The translations under genes and the position numbers were made by a program. This document shows positions 1-6,365 of a DNA stretch of 12,524 nucleotides, piece by piece. The DNA is taken from positions 1 to 12,524 of the forward strand of contig DAOUEU010000040.1 in assembly GCA_034430255.1 (NCBI GenBank). The letters run 5' to 3'. The first letter of the stretch is position 1. Each line of letters begins with the position of its first letter. The stretch is from DATKYK01 sp034430255 (GTDB lineage Bacteria > Chloroflexota > Dehalococcoidia > E44-bin15). The notes below the pieces were generated by a model. It ran no database searches. It was given only the letters and a program-made list of their open reading frames with translations, and was not told the origin of the DNA.

Positions 1-2
1 CT

Positions 3-272
3 ACCTTTGTTATTGACCTCCCTCAGGGTGGAGGCAAAGTTCCTCTCCAACCGAACTATATTCGTTCGCAAACGGAAGGTGAGTTCATATTGAGAAACTA
101 CCAGGGACGCATCTTACGCTACCGAAATCCCTTGGGATCCAACCACCATGGAAAGGGCCGTTGCAACGGTAAGAGGGTAACTGAACCAATGGCGATAACG
201 GGTACACCGGCAACATATCAGTCTCAACCGACAGGGGTCACGAGTGAAGATAGGGCTGTCGTACGATCTTAA
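3..272 (+). CDS. Lysine 2,3-aminomutase-like (KamA family) radical SAM protein, C-terminal part only
   Basis: The reading frame is open from the window edge and ends at TAA 270-272, giving the last 89 residues. Residues 4-19 contain D-x-P-x-GGGK-x-P-x-x-PNY, followed by a LRNYQG segment, which is the C-terminal signature of lysine 2,3-aminomutases. In that family the Lys of GGGK forms the PLP Schiff base (K337 of the clostridial enzyme) and the Asp seven residues earlier (D330) binds the substrate side-chain amine. Both are present here as K12 and D5 of the fragment. From memory, glutamate 2,3-aminomutase has Asn at the D330 position, so the Asp favours lysine, making L-beta-lysine. One family glycine (G333) is Gln here. 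The radical SAM cluster lies outside the window. The last 29 bp overlap the next gene, so the two are very probably co-transcribed. The tail after the core (about 45 residues) is poorly conserved. Family call is firm; substrate is inference. Confidence 0.85.
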   Translation, partial: TFVIDLPQGGGKVPLQPNYIRSQTEGEFILRNYQGRILRYRNPLGSNHHGKGRCNGKRVTEPMAITGTPATYQSQPTGVTSEDRAVVRS

Positions 273-1251
273 ACAGGCGGTATCACCAGAGCAAGACCAG
301 CCTGAGGACGCGCTTGAGGAGTATGACTCTCAGGAAACAGTAGCGGCTATTATAAAAGCAATTAAATCACAAGGACACTCGGTTGTCAGGTTGGGCGGGG
401 GCAGAAAATTTATCATCAATATTCTTCTCGAGGATATTGATCTTGTATTCAACATCGCTGAAGGACTGGGCAACCATAGAAGCAGGGAGGCCCAGGTACC
501 TTCTGTCCTGGAAATGCTCGCAATACCCTATACCGGGTCAGACCCCCAGTGCCTGGCCATATGCCTTGATAAGCCCTTGAGCAAGAAGCTGGTTGCGCTC
601 GCGGGTGTTTGTACTCCGAGATGGCACGTCATCAACAGTGAGGAAGATCTGCATCAAATAGACTGGTACGATTTCCTATTCCCTGCTTTTATTAAGCCAG
701 CTCAAGAAGGTTCAAGCAAAGGCATCCGCCTCAGCTCCAGGGTCGATAATATAGAGAAAATGACCGAAGTGACGACAGTGTTGTTAGAACGTTACCAGCA
801 GCCTGTGATGGTGGAGGAGTTCATCGCGGGGAGTGAAGTCACTGTTGGTGTAGTGGGTAACCATCCCCCGAAAGTTCTGGGGATAATGCGCATTCTCCCC
901 AAGAAAAGCGGGGATTATTTCGTGTATTCGTTAGATGTGAAGAGGGAATGGGAATCCCTGGTAGAATACGAATGTCCTGCACAGATGGAAACGAGCATTC
1001 TCCAGGACATCACGGATTCCAGTCTAAAGGCCTTTGAAGCTCTGGGATGCCGGGATATGGCCCGCATCGATTTTCGGTTAAACCGAAAGGGCACACCATA
1101 CTTCCTGGAGATAAATCCACTTCCCGGGCTTAATCCGCATAGCGGCGATTTACCCATTATGGCGAGTAAAATGGGCTGGACCTACGAAGCCCTGATATCA
1201 GGCATACTTACTGCAGCCCTGGAGAGATATCCACAGTGCGTCCGACAGTAG
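244..1251 (+). CDS. Ddl-like ATP-grasp ligase, first of two
   Basis: A 335-residue protein of the D-alanine-D-alanine ligase superfamily, which joins a carboxylate, activated as an acyl-phosphate with ATP, to an amine. Visible motifs: FNIAEG at 69-74; K151-P152 with EGSSKGI at 155-161 (ATP-binding lysine and glycine/serine loop); VEEFIAGSEVTVG at 190-202; RIDF at 274-277; FLEINPLPGLNPHS at 287-300, giving Mg ligands D276, E289 and N291 and the PG and HS positions that hold the acceptor in Ddl. The N-terminus lacks the GGxSxE motif of true Ddl enzymes (E15 of DdlB), and there is no cell-wall gene nearby, so a housekeeping Ddl is unlikely. It starts at GTG 244, with a possible SD (AGGGG, 232-236) and 29 bp of overlap with the aminomutase gene. 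Inferred role: forms an amide bond using the product of that enzyme. Substrate unknown. Confidence 0.85.
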   Translation: MKIGLSYDLKQAVSPEQDQPEDALEEYDSQETVAAIIKAIKSQGHSVVRLGGGRKFIINILLEDIDLVFNIAEGLGNHRSREAQVPSVLEMLAIPYTGSDPQCLAICLDKPLSKKLVALAGVCTPRWHVINSEEDLHQIDWYDFLFPAFIKPAQEGSSKGIRLSSRVDNIEKMTEVTTVLLERYQQPVMVEEFIAGSEVTVGVVGNHPPKVLGIMRILPKKSGDYFVYSLDVKREWESLVEYECPAQMETSILQDITDSSLKAFEALGCRDMARIDFRLNRKGTPYFLEINPLPGLNPHSGDLPIMASKMGWTYEALISGILTAALERYPQCVRQ

Positions 1252-2234
1252 CCATCATCTACAACGAGCCGGTTTCATTCCGGTATAAGGCTATAGGGGA
1301 GGAGAAAGCAGTACTCGGCGTCGTTAAAGAGGTGAGTGCCGTTTACAAGGCACTAACCAGCCTGGGATATGCCGTGGTTCGGGTTCCGCTGTTGCCACCA
1401 GCGGATCGAGCGATGGAGAAACTCAGGGGCATACAAGCAGATGTTATATTCAATCTCTGCGAAGGCATCGATGGCTGTCCCGAAACGGAGGCGGATGTGG
1501 CTAATACCCTGGCTGGAATGAGCGTTCCCTTCACTGGCTGTCCGGGATCGGCACTGGCACTGGCTTTAGATAAGCCAAGGACCAAGGAACTTCTCCATGA
1601 TTTCGGAATTGGCACACCCGGGTACCAGTTACTGAGTCCTGATACTTTAACCACATTCGATCTGGCTTATCCCTGTATTGCAAAGCCACGGGGAGAGGAC
1701 GCAAGCCATGGACTCTCGGAAGACAGTATGGTCACCGATTCCGTAGCTCTAGAGAGGCAAGTCACGAGGATATGTCAGCTCTATGAGGGAAAGGCTCTCG
1801 TGGAGAAGTTTGTAGGGGGTCGCGAATTCAATGCCACAATCATGGGGAATAAGGAACTCACGGTCCTCCCTATATCTGAGATAGAGTATTCACTGCCGCC
1901 CGGGATGCCGAGGATACTCACGTACGCTGCCAAGTGGGAGCCGCAAAGCTTGTATTTCCGACACACGAGAACGATCTGCCCCGCCGAAATAGATCTCGAG
2001 ATGCGAGAGCGCCTAGATGAGACTGCCCGGTCCGTTTTCAGTCTGTTGGGCTGCTTCGGTTATGCCAGGGTGGATTTTAGGCTTGATGGAGGGAGAGAGC
2101 TCAATGTCATTGAGGTGAATCCCAATCCCGATATATCTCCGGATTCTGGCGCGGCGCGACAGGCTAAGGCTCATGATATGACCTATAACCGGTTTATCGA
2201 AGCGATTGTACTGTTTGCTCTTGAGAGAGGATAA
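1236..2234 (+). CDS. Ddl-like ATP-grasp ligase, second of two
   Basis: A 332-residue ATP-grasp protein, paralogous in fold to the preceding one but clearly diverged. Motifs: FNLCEGIDG at 72-80; K150-P151 with EDASHGL at 154-160; VEKFVGGREFNATIMG at 189-204; RVDF at 278-281; VIEVNPNPDISPDSG at 291-305. The ATP and metal positions are kept (K150, E190, D280, E293, N295). The PG of Ddl is changed to PD (D299) and the serine loop reads EDASHG instead of EGSS, so the acceptor pocket should differ from that of its partner. No GGxSxE start is present. The gene begins at GTG 1236, inside the end of the upstream gene (16 bp overlap, GGAGAG at 1221-1226), which indicates translational coupling. Two non-identical ligases side by side suggest two successive couplings or a heteromer. 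Known relatives are often labelled D-alanine-D-alanine ligase without evidence. Confidence 0.84.
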   Translation: MRPTVAIIYNEPVSFRYKAIGEEKAVLGVVKEVSAVYKALTSLGYAVVRVPLLPPADRAMEKLRGIQADVIFNLCEGIDGCPETEADVANTLAGMSVPFTGCPGSALALALDKPRTKELLHDFGIGTPGYQLLSPDTLTTFDLAYPCIAKPRGEDASHGLSEDSMVTDSVALERQVTRICQLYEGKALVEKFVGGREFNATIMGNKELTVLPISEIEYSLPPGMPRILTYAAKWEPQSLYFRHTRTICPAEIDLEMRERLDETARSVFSLLGCFGYARVDFRLDGGRELNVIEVNPNPDISPDSGAARQAKAHDMTYNRFIEAIVLFALERG

Positions 2235-2236
2235 CA

Positions 2237-2716
2237 ATGGGATTTAAAATAAGGTCTATGGCCAGTCAGGACAGGTCTACCATAAGTAGAATCCTACGGT
2301 CCATACCGGAATTCAAACCGTCCGAGGTTATTGTCGCTGAGGAGGTTGTCGATAGCTACCTGCGCGATCCGCTTCGGTCGGGTTATAGTATCCTTGTAGC
2401 AGAGACTGATTTAAAAGTTGTGGGATATATCTGCTACGGGCCTACTCCGCTTACTGAAGGAACCTGGGACATATACTGGCTGGCGGTTGAGCCGGATCAG
2501 CAGCACCGGGGAACTGGAAGAGCGCTGCTCACATTCGCCGAGGAGGAAATTAAGGGACATGGAGGGCGATCAACCTTCATTGAGACATCCTCCAAGCCAG
2601 AGTATGAGAGGATAAGACGTTTTCATTATTCGCAGGGCTACGAACTTCTTTGCAGCATAGCTGATTTCTATGCTATTGGAGATGATAAGCTTATCTTTCA
2701 AAAGAGGTCAGGATAG
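2237..2716 (+). CDS. GNAT family N-acetyltransferase
   Basis: A 159-residue stand-alone GNAT acetyltransferase, which would move an acetyl group from acetyl-CoA to a primary amine. The acetyl-CoA pyrophosphate loop (motif A, Q/R-x-x-G-x-G/A) is Q89-H-R-G-T-G94, preceded by the beta4 strand IYWLAVEP (79-86). The later part, with RRFHYSQGYE near 127-136, matches the usual F-Y-x-x-x-G-F/Y segment. It starts 2 bp after the second ligase, with GAGAGG at 2225-2230 as SD, and closes the visible operon. In methanogens and some bacteria, beta-lysine made by an aminomutase is acetylated by AblB, so an amine of the aminomutase/ligase product is the natural candidate. This protein is shorter than AblB, so equivalence is only a hypothesis. 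Fold is certain; substrate unknown. Confidence 0.85.
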   Translation: MGFKIRSMASQDRSTISRILRSIPEFKPSEVIVAEEVVDSYLRDPLRSGYSILVAETDLKVVGYICYGPTPLTEGTWDIYWLAVEPDQQHRGTGRALLTFAEEEIKGHGGRSTFIETSSKPEYERIRRFHYSQGYELLCSIADFYAIGDDKLIFQKRSG

Positions 2717-2900
2717 GCTGTACTTCAAATCGCCGAGGGCGAGCCACATATCTCCTGTATAGATTTTAACATTTGTACTCAGCAATCATTTGAAGTGATG
2801 AACGTCAGTAACCGGTTGTTCTGAGGTCAGTAATTTACCGGTACCACCGATCATTCAGCTCACAATTGAGCACTACAACATTACACAATATTTTTAATAA

Positions 2901-2915
2901 AGTGCCCAAGGCACT
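2901..2915. repeat. Short perfect hairpin AGTGCC-CAA-GGCACT
   Basis: A perfect 6-bp stem with a 3-nt loop. On the + strand it has no following T-run. On the minus strand it is followed by a T/A-rich stretch (TTATTAAAAATATT), which would resemble a weak terminator, but no minus-strand gene leads into it. It could help end the upstream operon transcript or be an operator close to the promoter at 2931. Confidence 0.35.
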
Positions 2916-2930
2916 ACGACGGGAAATCTG

Positions 2931-2939
2931 TGCTATCAT
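2931..2939 (+). promoter_or_regulatory. Possible extended -10 promoter for the GNAT-HDAC gene
   Basis: TGCTATCAT fits the TGnTATAAT extended -10 pattern at 7 of 8 specified positions. No good -35 lies 17 bp upstream, which extended -10 promoters can tolerate. The same TGCTATC string forms the -10 of the divergent promoter at 6400-6408, which supports it. The transcript would have a leader of about 105 nt before ATG 3054. Confidence 0.35.
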
Positions 2940-3053
2940 GATATCGTCAGCAGTAGATAATTGAAGATGAATTGATGAAGTTGCAAAGGTATGACATTAA
3001 GGGGTAGTCATTATAAGTCATGATGCTACTAAGTTTAAAGAGAGGCATTACCT

Positions 3054-4796
3054 ATGTTTCGAATACGACGCATTTATGATTGTGTCCTTCCCATTGATAA
3101 AGAAGCGATGTTACAGGTTCAGTATATCTTGCGATCTCAATTCATCGGAATTTCAGAGAAGGAAATAGCGAGACTGCCTGAAAAGCTGAACAATCCATTA
3201 AAATATCGTTTTCGCTCTATCTTATTCGTCGCCGATGATACGCGGGGGCGCGTGAAGGGTTTTGCTCTGGTATCCCATGAGCCGGTCTTGAACTTCGCCT
3301 ATCTGGATTTCATCTCAACTGCCAAACTGGGCATGGGGAGAGGCATCGGTGGGGCCATATATGCGAGAATTCGTGAGGAAGCGCTGTCCCTGAAAGTGCT
3401 AGGCATCTTCTATGAATGCCTTCCAGACGATCCCAAGTTATGCCATGCGCCGGAGGCCCTAAAACAAAACGCTAAGAGATTGCGTTTCTACGAGAGGTAC
3501 GGTGCCCGGCCAATCGTCCATACCGCATATGAGACTCCCGTTACACCAGGAGGTGATTGTCCGCCCTACCTAGTTTTCGATGGATTGGGACAAGATGTCA
3601 AATTGAGGCGAGATGCAGCGCGATCCATTGTGCGAGCGATACTTGAACGTAAATACGGCAGCGTATGCCCCACGGATTACGTAGAGATGGTCATTGAGTC
3701 GTTCAAGGATGACCCTGTGCGTCTCAGGGAACCAAGGTATATTAAGAAAGAGCAGCCCATACCGATAAAAACGTTCATCCCGTTTGATAAACGGATCGTG
3801 CTTGTCGTCAATGATCAGCATACAATCCATCACGTACGAGAACGGGGATATGTGGAATCACCGGCGAGGATAAGTTCGATTATAAAAGAGCTTGAACAGA
3901 CTGAAATATTCGTGAGACTACCCCATCGGCATTTTCCGGAGAAATATATAAGGGCTGTCCACGATTCTGCGTTTGTGGAATATTTTGAAAAGGTATGCGC
4001 TAACATTAAGCCAAAAGAAGCCGTCTACCCCTATGTTTTCCCCATTAGGAATATATCCCGTCCTCCAAAGGACCTTCCCATTCGTGCCGGCTACTACTGT
4101 ATAGATACCTTCACACCTCTTAGCTCCGATGCATATCTCGCAGCCAAGAGTGCGGTCGATTGTGCTTTAACAGCAACACAGGAAATATTAAAAGGTTATC
4201 GATTAGCTTACGCTCTGGTGAGGCCACCGGGACATCATGCTGAGTACCGTTCCTTCGGTGGTTTTTGTTATTTCAACTCGGCAGCTGTTGCCGCCCAGTA
4301 TCTAAGCCAGTACGGCAAAGTAGCTATCCTTGACGTTGACCATCACCACGGCAATGGACAACAATACATATTCTACGAGCGCTCTGATGTATTTACCATC
4401 TCGATTCATGGCCATCCGAATATCACCTATCCCTACTTCAGTGGTTTCAGCGATGAAAAAGGTTCTGGAACAGGAAGGGGATACAACTTAAACGTTCCAC
4501 TGGGAGAGAACATCGACGGCGAACAGTACCGTAAGGTATTGATGAATGTCTTAAAACGAGTGGAGGGATTTAAGCCTCGATTTCTCATAGTAGCCCTAGG
4601 CGTTGACACGGCTAAAGGTGACCCCACTGGTTCATGGTTATTGAATACCAAGGATTTCGAGGCTAATGGGAGAATAATAGGTTTGCTGCGCCTGCCTACG
4701 CTCGTCACTCAAGAAGGAGGATATGGCACCCGGATTCTTGGGACTAACATCCGCGCTTTTTTTGAAGGATTATGGGAGGGCACCTATTCGCTATGA
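3054..4796 (+). CDS. Fusion of GNAT acetyltransferase and HDAC/acetylpolyamine-amidohydrolase-like deacetylase
   Basis: A 580-residue two-domain protein. Residues about 1-180 form a GNAT domain: acetyl-CoA loop G93-M-G-R-G-I-G99 and RLRFYERYGARP at 142-153. Residues about 245-575 form a zinc deacetylase of the arginase/HDAC fold: RPPGHHAE at 390-397 (His pair H394/H395), GFCYFNSAA at 403-411, DVDHHHGNG at 427-435 (zinc ligands D429, H431), GVDTAKGDP at 516-524 (third ligand D518), and EGGYG at 554-558 with catalytic Y557. All catalytic residues are present. The DTxKxDP form and the small-molecule context resemble bacterial acetylpolyamine amidohydrolases more than AcuC. The start is ATG 3054 with SD AGAGAGG (3039-3045). 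No membrane segment is evident, so it is probably cytosolic. It follows the aminomutase/ligase/GNAT operon and probably acts on the same acetylated amine. Acetylation and deacetylation in one chain is odd; one domain might be a sensor. Confidence 0.88.
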   Translation: MFRIRRIYDCVLPIDKEAMLQVQYILRSQFIGISEKEIARLPEKLNNPLKYRFRSILFVADDTRGRVKGFALVSHEPVLNFAYLDFISTAKLGMGRGIGGAIYARIREEALSLKVLGIFYECLPDDPKLCHAPEALKQNAKRLRFYERYGARPIVHTAYETPVTPGGDCPPYLVFDGLGQDVKLRRDAARSIVRAILERKYGSVCPTDYVEMVIESFKDDPVRLREPRYIKKEQPIPIKTFIPFDKRIVLVVNDQHTIHHVRERGYVESPARISSIIKELEQTEIFVRLPHRHFPEKYIRAVHDSAFVEYFEKVCANIKPKEAVYPYVFPIRNISRPPKDLPIRAGYYCIDTFTPLSSDAYLAAKSAVDCALTATQEILKGYRLAYALVRPPGHHAEYRSFGGFCYFNSAAVAAQYLSQYGKVAILDVDHHHGNGQQYIFYERSDVFTISIHGHPNITYPYFSGFSDEKGSGTGRGYNLNVPLGENIDGEQYRKVLMNVLKRVEGFKPRFLIVALGVDTAKGDPTGSWLLNTKDFEANGRIIGLLRLPTLVTQEGGYGTRILGTNIRAFFEGLWEGTYSL

Positions 4797-4800
4797 CATC

Positions 4801-4883
4801 TCGCGGCCGCTATTGAGAATAAGCATTGTCGAAAGCCCAAGTGATGACAATAAAACTTGGTAAAAGGAATTTAACGGCCGCGA
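4801..4883. repeat. Nested inverted repeats downstream of the GNAT-HDAC gene
   Basis: An outer perfect 9-bp pair (TCGCGGCCG 4801-4809 with CGGCCGCGA 4875-4883) starts five bases after the stop codon. Inside are two mutually exclusive 6-bp pairs: ATTGTC 4825-4830 with GACAAT 4846-4851, and CCAAGT 4837-4842 with ACTTGG 4855-4860. The outer stem is very GC-rich in an AT-rich spacer. It may be a 3' mRNA structure; there is no T-run directly after it, so it is not a classical terminator. Confidence 0.45.
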
Positions 4884-4904
4884 CAGTAAAACTCATTCTA
4901 AATT

Positions 4905-4940
4905 AAACGGAGCGCCCTCTCAGGAACTCACCGTTTTTCT
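4905..4940. terminator. Possible bidirectional terminator
   Basis: AAACGG (4905-4910) pairs perfectly with CCGTTT (4931-4936). On the + strand the second arm runs into TTTTTCTTT, which would end the GNAT-HDAC transcript. On the minus strand the same structure follows tRNA-Gly by 9 nt and ends in TTTAATTT. The stem is short, with a 20-nt loop that can add only a few interrupted pairs, so strength is doubtful, but its place between two convergent genes fits. Confidence 0.45.
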
Positions 4941-4944
4941 TTAT

Positions 4945-5020
4945 TGGAGCGGGAGAAGGGACTCGAACCCTCGACAACCTGCTTGGAAGGCAGGGACTCT
5001 ACCAGCTGAGTTACTCCCGC
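4945..5020 (-). tRNA. tRNA-Gly, anticodon UCC, CCA encoded
   Basis: Read on the minus strand, the 76 nt fold into a complete cloverleaf: acceptor GCGGGAG/CTCCCGC; D-stem ACTC/GAGT with loop AGCTGGTA; anticodon stem CCTGC/GCAGG with loop CTTCCAA (anticodon TCC, complement at 4985-4987); a 5-nt variable loop; T-arm GAGGG-TTCGAGT-CCCTT with one G-U pair; discriminator U; encoded CCA. It reads GGA/GGG glycine codons. No integrated element, attachment-site duplication or integrase is seen beside it in this window. Confidence 0.97.
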
Positions 5021-5125
5021 GTTTTCATAGCTATTTTAGCCACTTGAGGCTTCCATTTTCATCAAAAAGTTAACGAAGCAGGCACCCCTTTTTCTACCCC
5101 GCCCAGTACTTTTTTAATCAGTTCA

Positions 5126-5154
5126 ATAGTATAACTTATGACTGATGTCGTCAA
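5126..5154 (-). promoter_or_regulatory. Promoter of tRNA-Gly
   Basis: On the minus strand TTGACG (5154-5149) is separated by exactly 17 bp from TACTAT (5131-5126), a good sigma70-type promoter. Transcription would start near 5119, about 100 nt before the mature 5' end of the tRNA, leaving a leader for processing. Confidence 0.6.
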
Positions 5155-5249
5155 GGTATGGAGGATCTTATGAAAAACATAGAGGCATAACCGCACATTA
5201 TGGAAAACTGCTCAATTACTAAAGAACGGAATCATGTGCTTAGTGCCTT

Positions 5250-6203
5250 TTAAAGATTGCGTGTCGGGGAGTTTAATAGATCCTTTATGACCTTCAAGGT
5301 TAGCATGCATTCATAGCTGACAAGTCCTTCGATATTGCCCAGCTCATGTCTAATAAAATTAGACAGTTCGTCCGTATCACGGAACACCGCCCATACTACC
5401 AGATCATAGGGGCCGGTGGTTATGAGCGCGTAATGGACATTTGCGTATGAGGCCAGCTTATCAGCTATGTCATCGATTTTACCGGGGCATATCTTAATCC
5501 CTATCATCACCCTCACATGGTATCCCAAGGCATGCGGGTCGGCGATCGCGACAATCCTGATAATATTATCATTGATCAGCCTGTTCAATCTCCTGCGCAC
5601 AGTTGTCGCGCCGACGCCGAGCTTCTTGGCAATGTCGGCCTGTGGCTGTTGGTAATCGTTCTCGAGTTCGCGTATTATCATTATGTCCAGAGCGTCTATG
5701 CCTCGTTTCACGGGCATATCCACCGACGGCAATTCTTCAGGTGTCATGAATGTAAATGAGGCCTTTACTACTTTGAGGGTGACCATCGCCTCGACGCTGG
5801 TCACACCAGTGACGCTGCTGAGTTCGTTCATTAAGAATCCGGAGAGTTTATCCGTGTCTTCAAAAACCGCGCCGATGATTATATCGTAACGGCCACCGCA
5901 TATAATCACATTATGAACGTTCTGCACAGCTGATATTTCTCCCGTTATAGAATTAACTTTGTTTGGAACGGCTTCTAATCCTATCAGCACCCCAATCTTA
6001 TATCCGGCGGCGACCGGGTTATGAACCGGAACTATTTTAATGATCTTTTTATCGAGAAGCTCCTGCAGCCTACACTGCACCGTGGACCTGCTTTTGCCGA
6101 GTTTTTTAGCAAGGTCGGTGGTTGTCTGCGTGGCATCGATCGCCATCTCCCGCACCAGCATGAGATCGAGCGGTTTCATATTCCGTGTCAGAGAGTCATC
6201 CAT
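5250..6203 (-). CDS. Tandem Lrp/AsnC-type transcriptional regulator (two HTH-RAM modules fused)
   Basis: A 317-residue DNA-binding regulator made of two complete Lrp/AsnC units in one chain. HTH 1 is at about 11-58 (TTTDLAKKLGKSRSTVQCRL) and effector/assembly (RAM) domain 1 at about 68-147. A short linker is followed by HTH 2 at about 169-218 (ADIAKKLGVGATTVRRRL) and RAM domain 2 at about 228-307. Both RAM copies carry the G-x-YD-hydrophobic motif (GRYDIII 104-110, GPYDLVV 264-270) and a V-F-x-DTD-x-L motif. Ordinary Lrp proteins are about 150 residues and dimerise; this one is a covalent dimer with two diverged halves. Lrp-type proteins sense amino acids or related small acids. The gene starts at ATG 6203 with SD GGCGG and faces the VOC/glycyl-radical operon across a 334-bp control region, so it very probably regulates that operon and itself. 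Confidence 0.92.
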   Translation of the reverse strand: MDDSLTRNMKPLDLMLVREMAIDATQTTTDLAKKLGKSRSTVQCRLQELLDKKIIKIVPVHNPVAAGYKIGVLIGLEAVPNKVNSITGEISAVQNVHNVIICGGRYDIIIGAVFEDTDKLSGFLMNELSSVTGVTSVEAMVTLKVVKASFTFMTPEELPSVDMPVKRGIDALDIMIIRELENDYQQPQADIAKKLGVGATTVRRRLNRLINDNIIRIVAIADPHALGYHVRVMIGIKICPGKIDDIADKLASYANVHYALITTGPYDLVVWAVFRDTDELSNFIRHELGNIEGLVSYECMLTLKVIKDLLNSPTRNL

Positions 6204-6336
6204 TTATTTCCGCCTTGAAGCCGCCTGACTTTAAGAAAATACAGTTTACCGCAAACCAGCTGTAATAAGCCACTTACTATGGTCCTAACCTGTCCTGTTG
6301 AGGCCCTCGCTTCTTCATTAGCATATACGCCACAAA

Positions 6337-6357
6337 TAATATCTTATTTCGATATTA
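6337..6357. promoter_or_regulatory. 21-bp dyad TAATATC-N7-GATATTA
   Basis: A perfect 7-bp inverted repeat with a 7-bp spacer (arms 6337-6343 and 6351-6357). It lies just downstream of the regulator gene's probable start site and between two of the 31-bp repeats. The size fits a binding site for one HTH pair, for example the two HTH modules of the divergent Lrp-type regulator. Confidence 0.45.
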
Positions 6358-6365
6358 GCGCCATT

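Larger units (their letters stand above)
2717..3053 (+). other. Intergenic spacer with repeats and probable promoter
   Basis: These 337 bp hold no convincing gene. The first part has a perfect 9-bp inverted repeat (ACTTCAAAT 2722-2730, ATTTGAAGT 2788-2796, 57-bp spacer). It also has two copies of GTCAGTAA at 2804-2811 and 2826-2833, 22 bp apart, each followed by ACCGGT (2811-2816, 2837-2842). A 6-bp hairpin lies at 2901-2915. An extended -10 (TGCTATCAT) at 2931-2939 is the best candidate start signal for the downstream fusion gene. The paired half-sites could bind a regulator, but nothing else supports this. Confidence 0.4.

Noticed and set aside
244..1251. Naming the first ligase as housekeeping D-alanine-D-alanine ligase (ddl)
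   Set aside because: The GGxSxE motif is missing, a second diverged paralogue is adjacent, and the neighbours are an aminomutase and acetyltransferase rather than mur genes.
2722..2796. CRISPR, insertion sequence or transposon ends
   Set aside because: The inverted repeats here and at 4801-4883 are short and differ in sequence, with no transposase between them; no regularly spaced repeat array occurs anywhere in the window.
4945..5020. tRNA-Gly as an integration site for a mobile element
   Set aside because: No integrase, no second copy of the tRNA 3' end and no element-like gene set is found in the window.
5170..5190. GGAGG followed by ATG and a six-codon frame (MKNIEA) upstream of the tRNA promoter
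   Set aside because: Too short to support as a gene, with no following gene in the same direction that a leader peptide could control.
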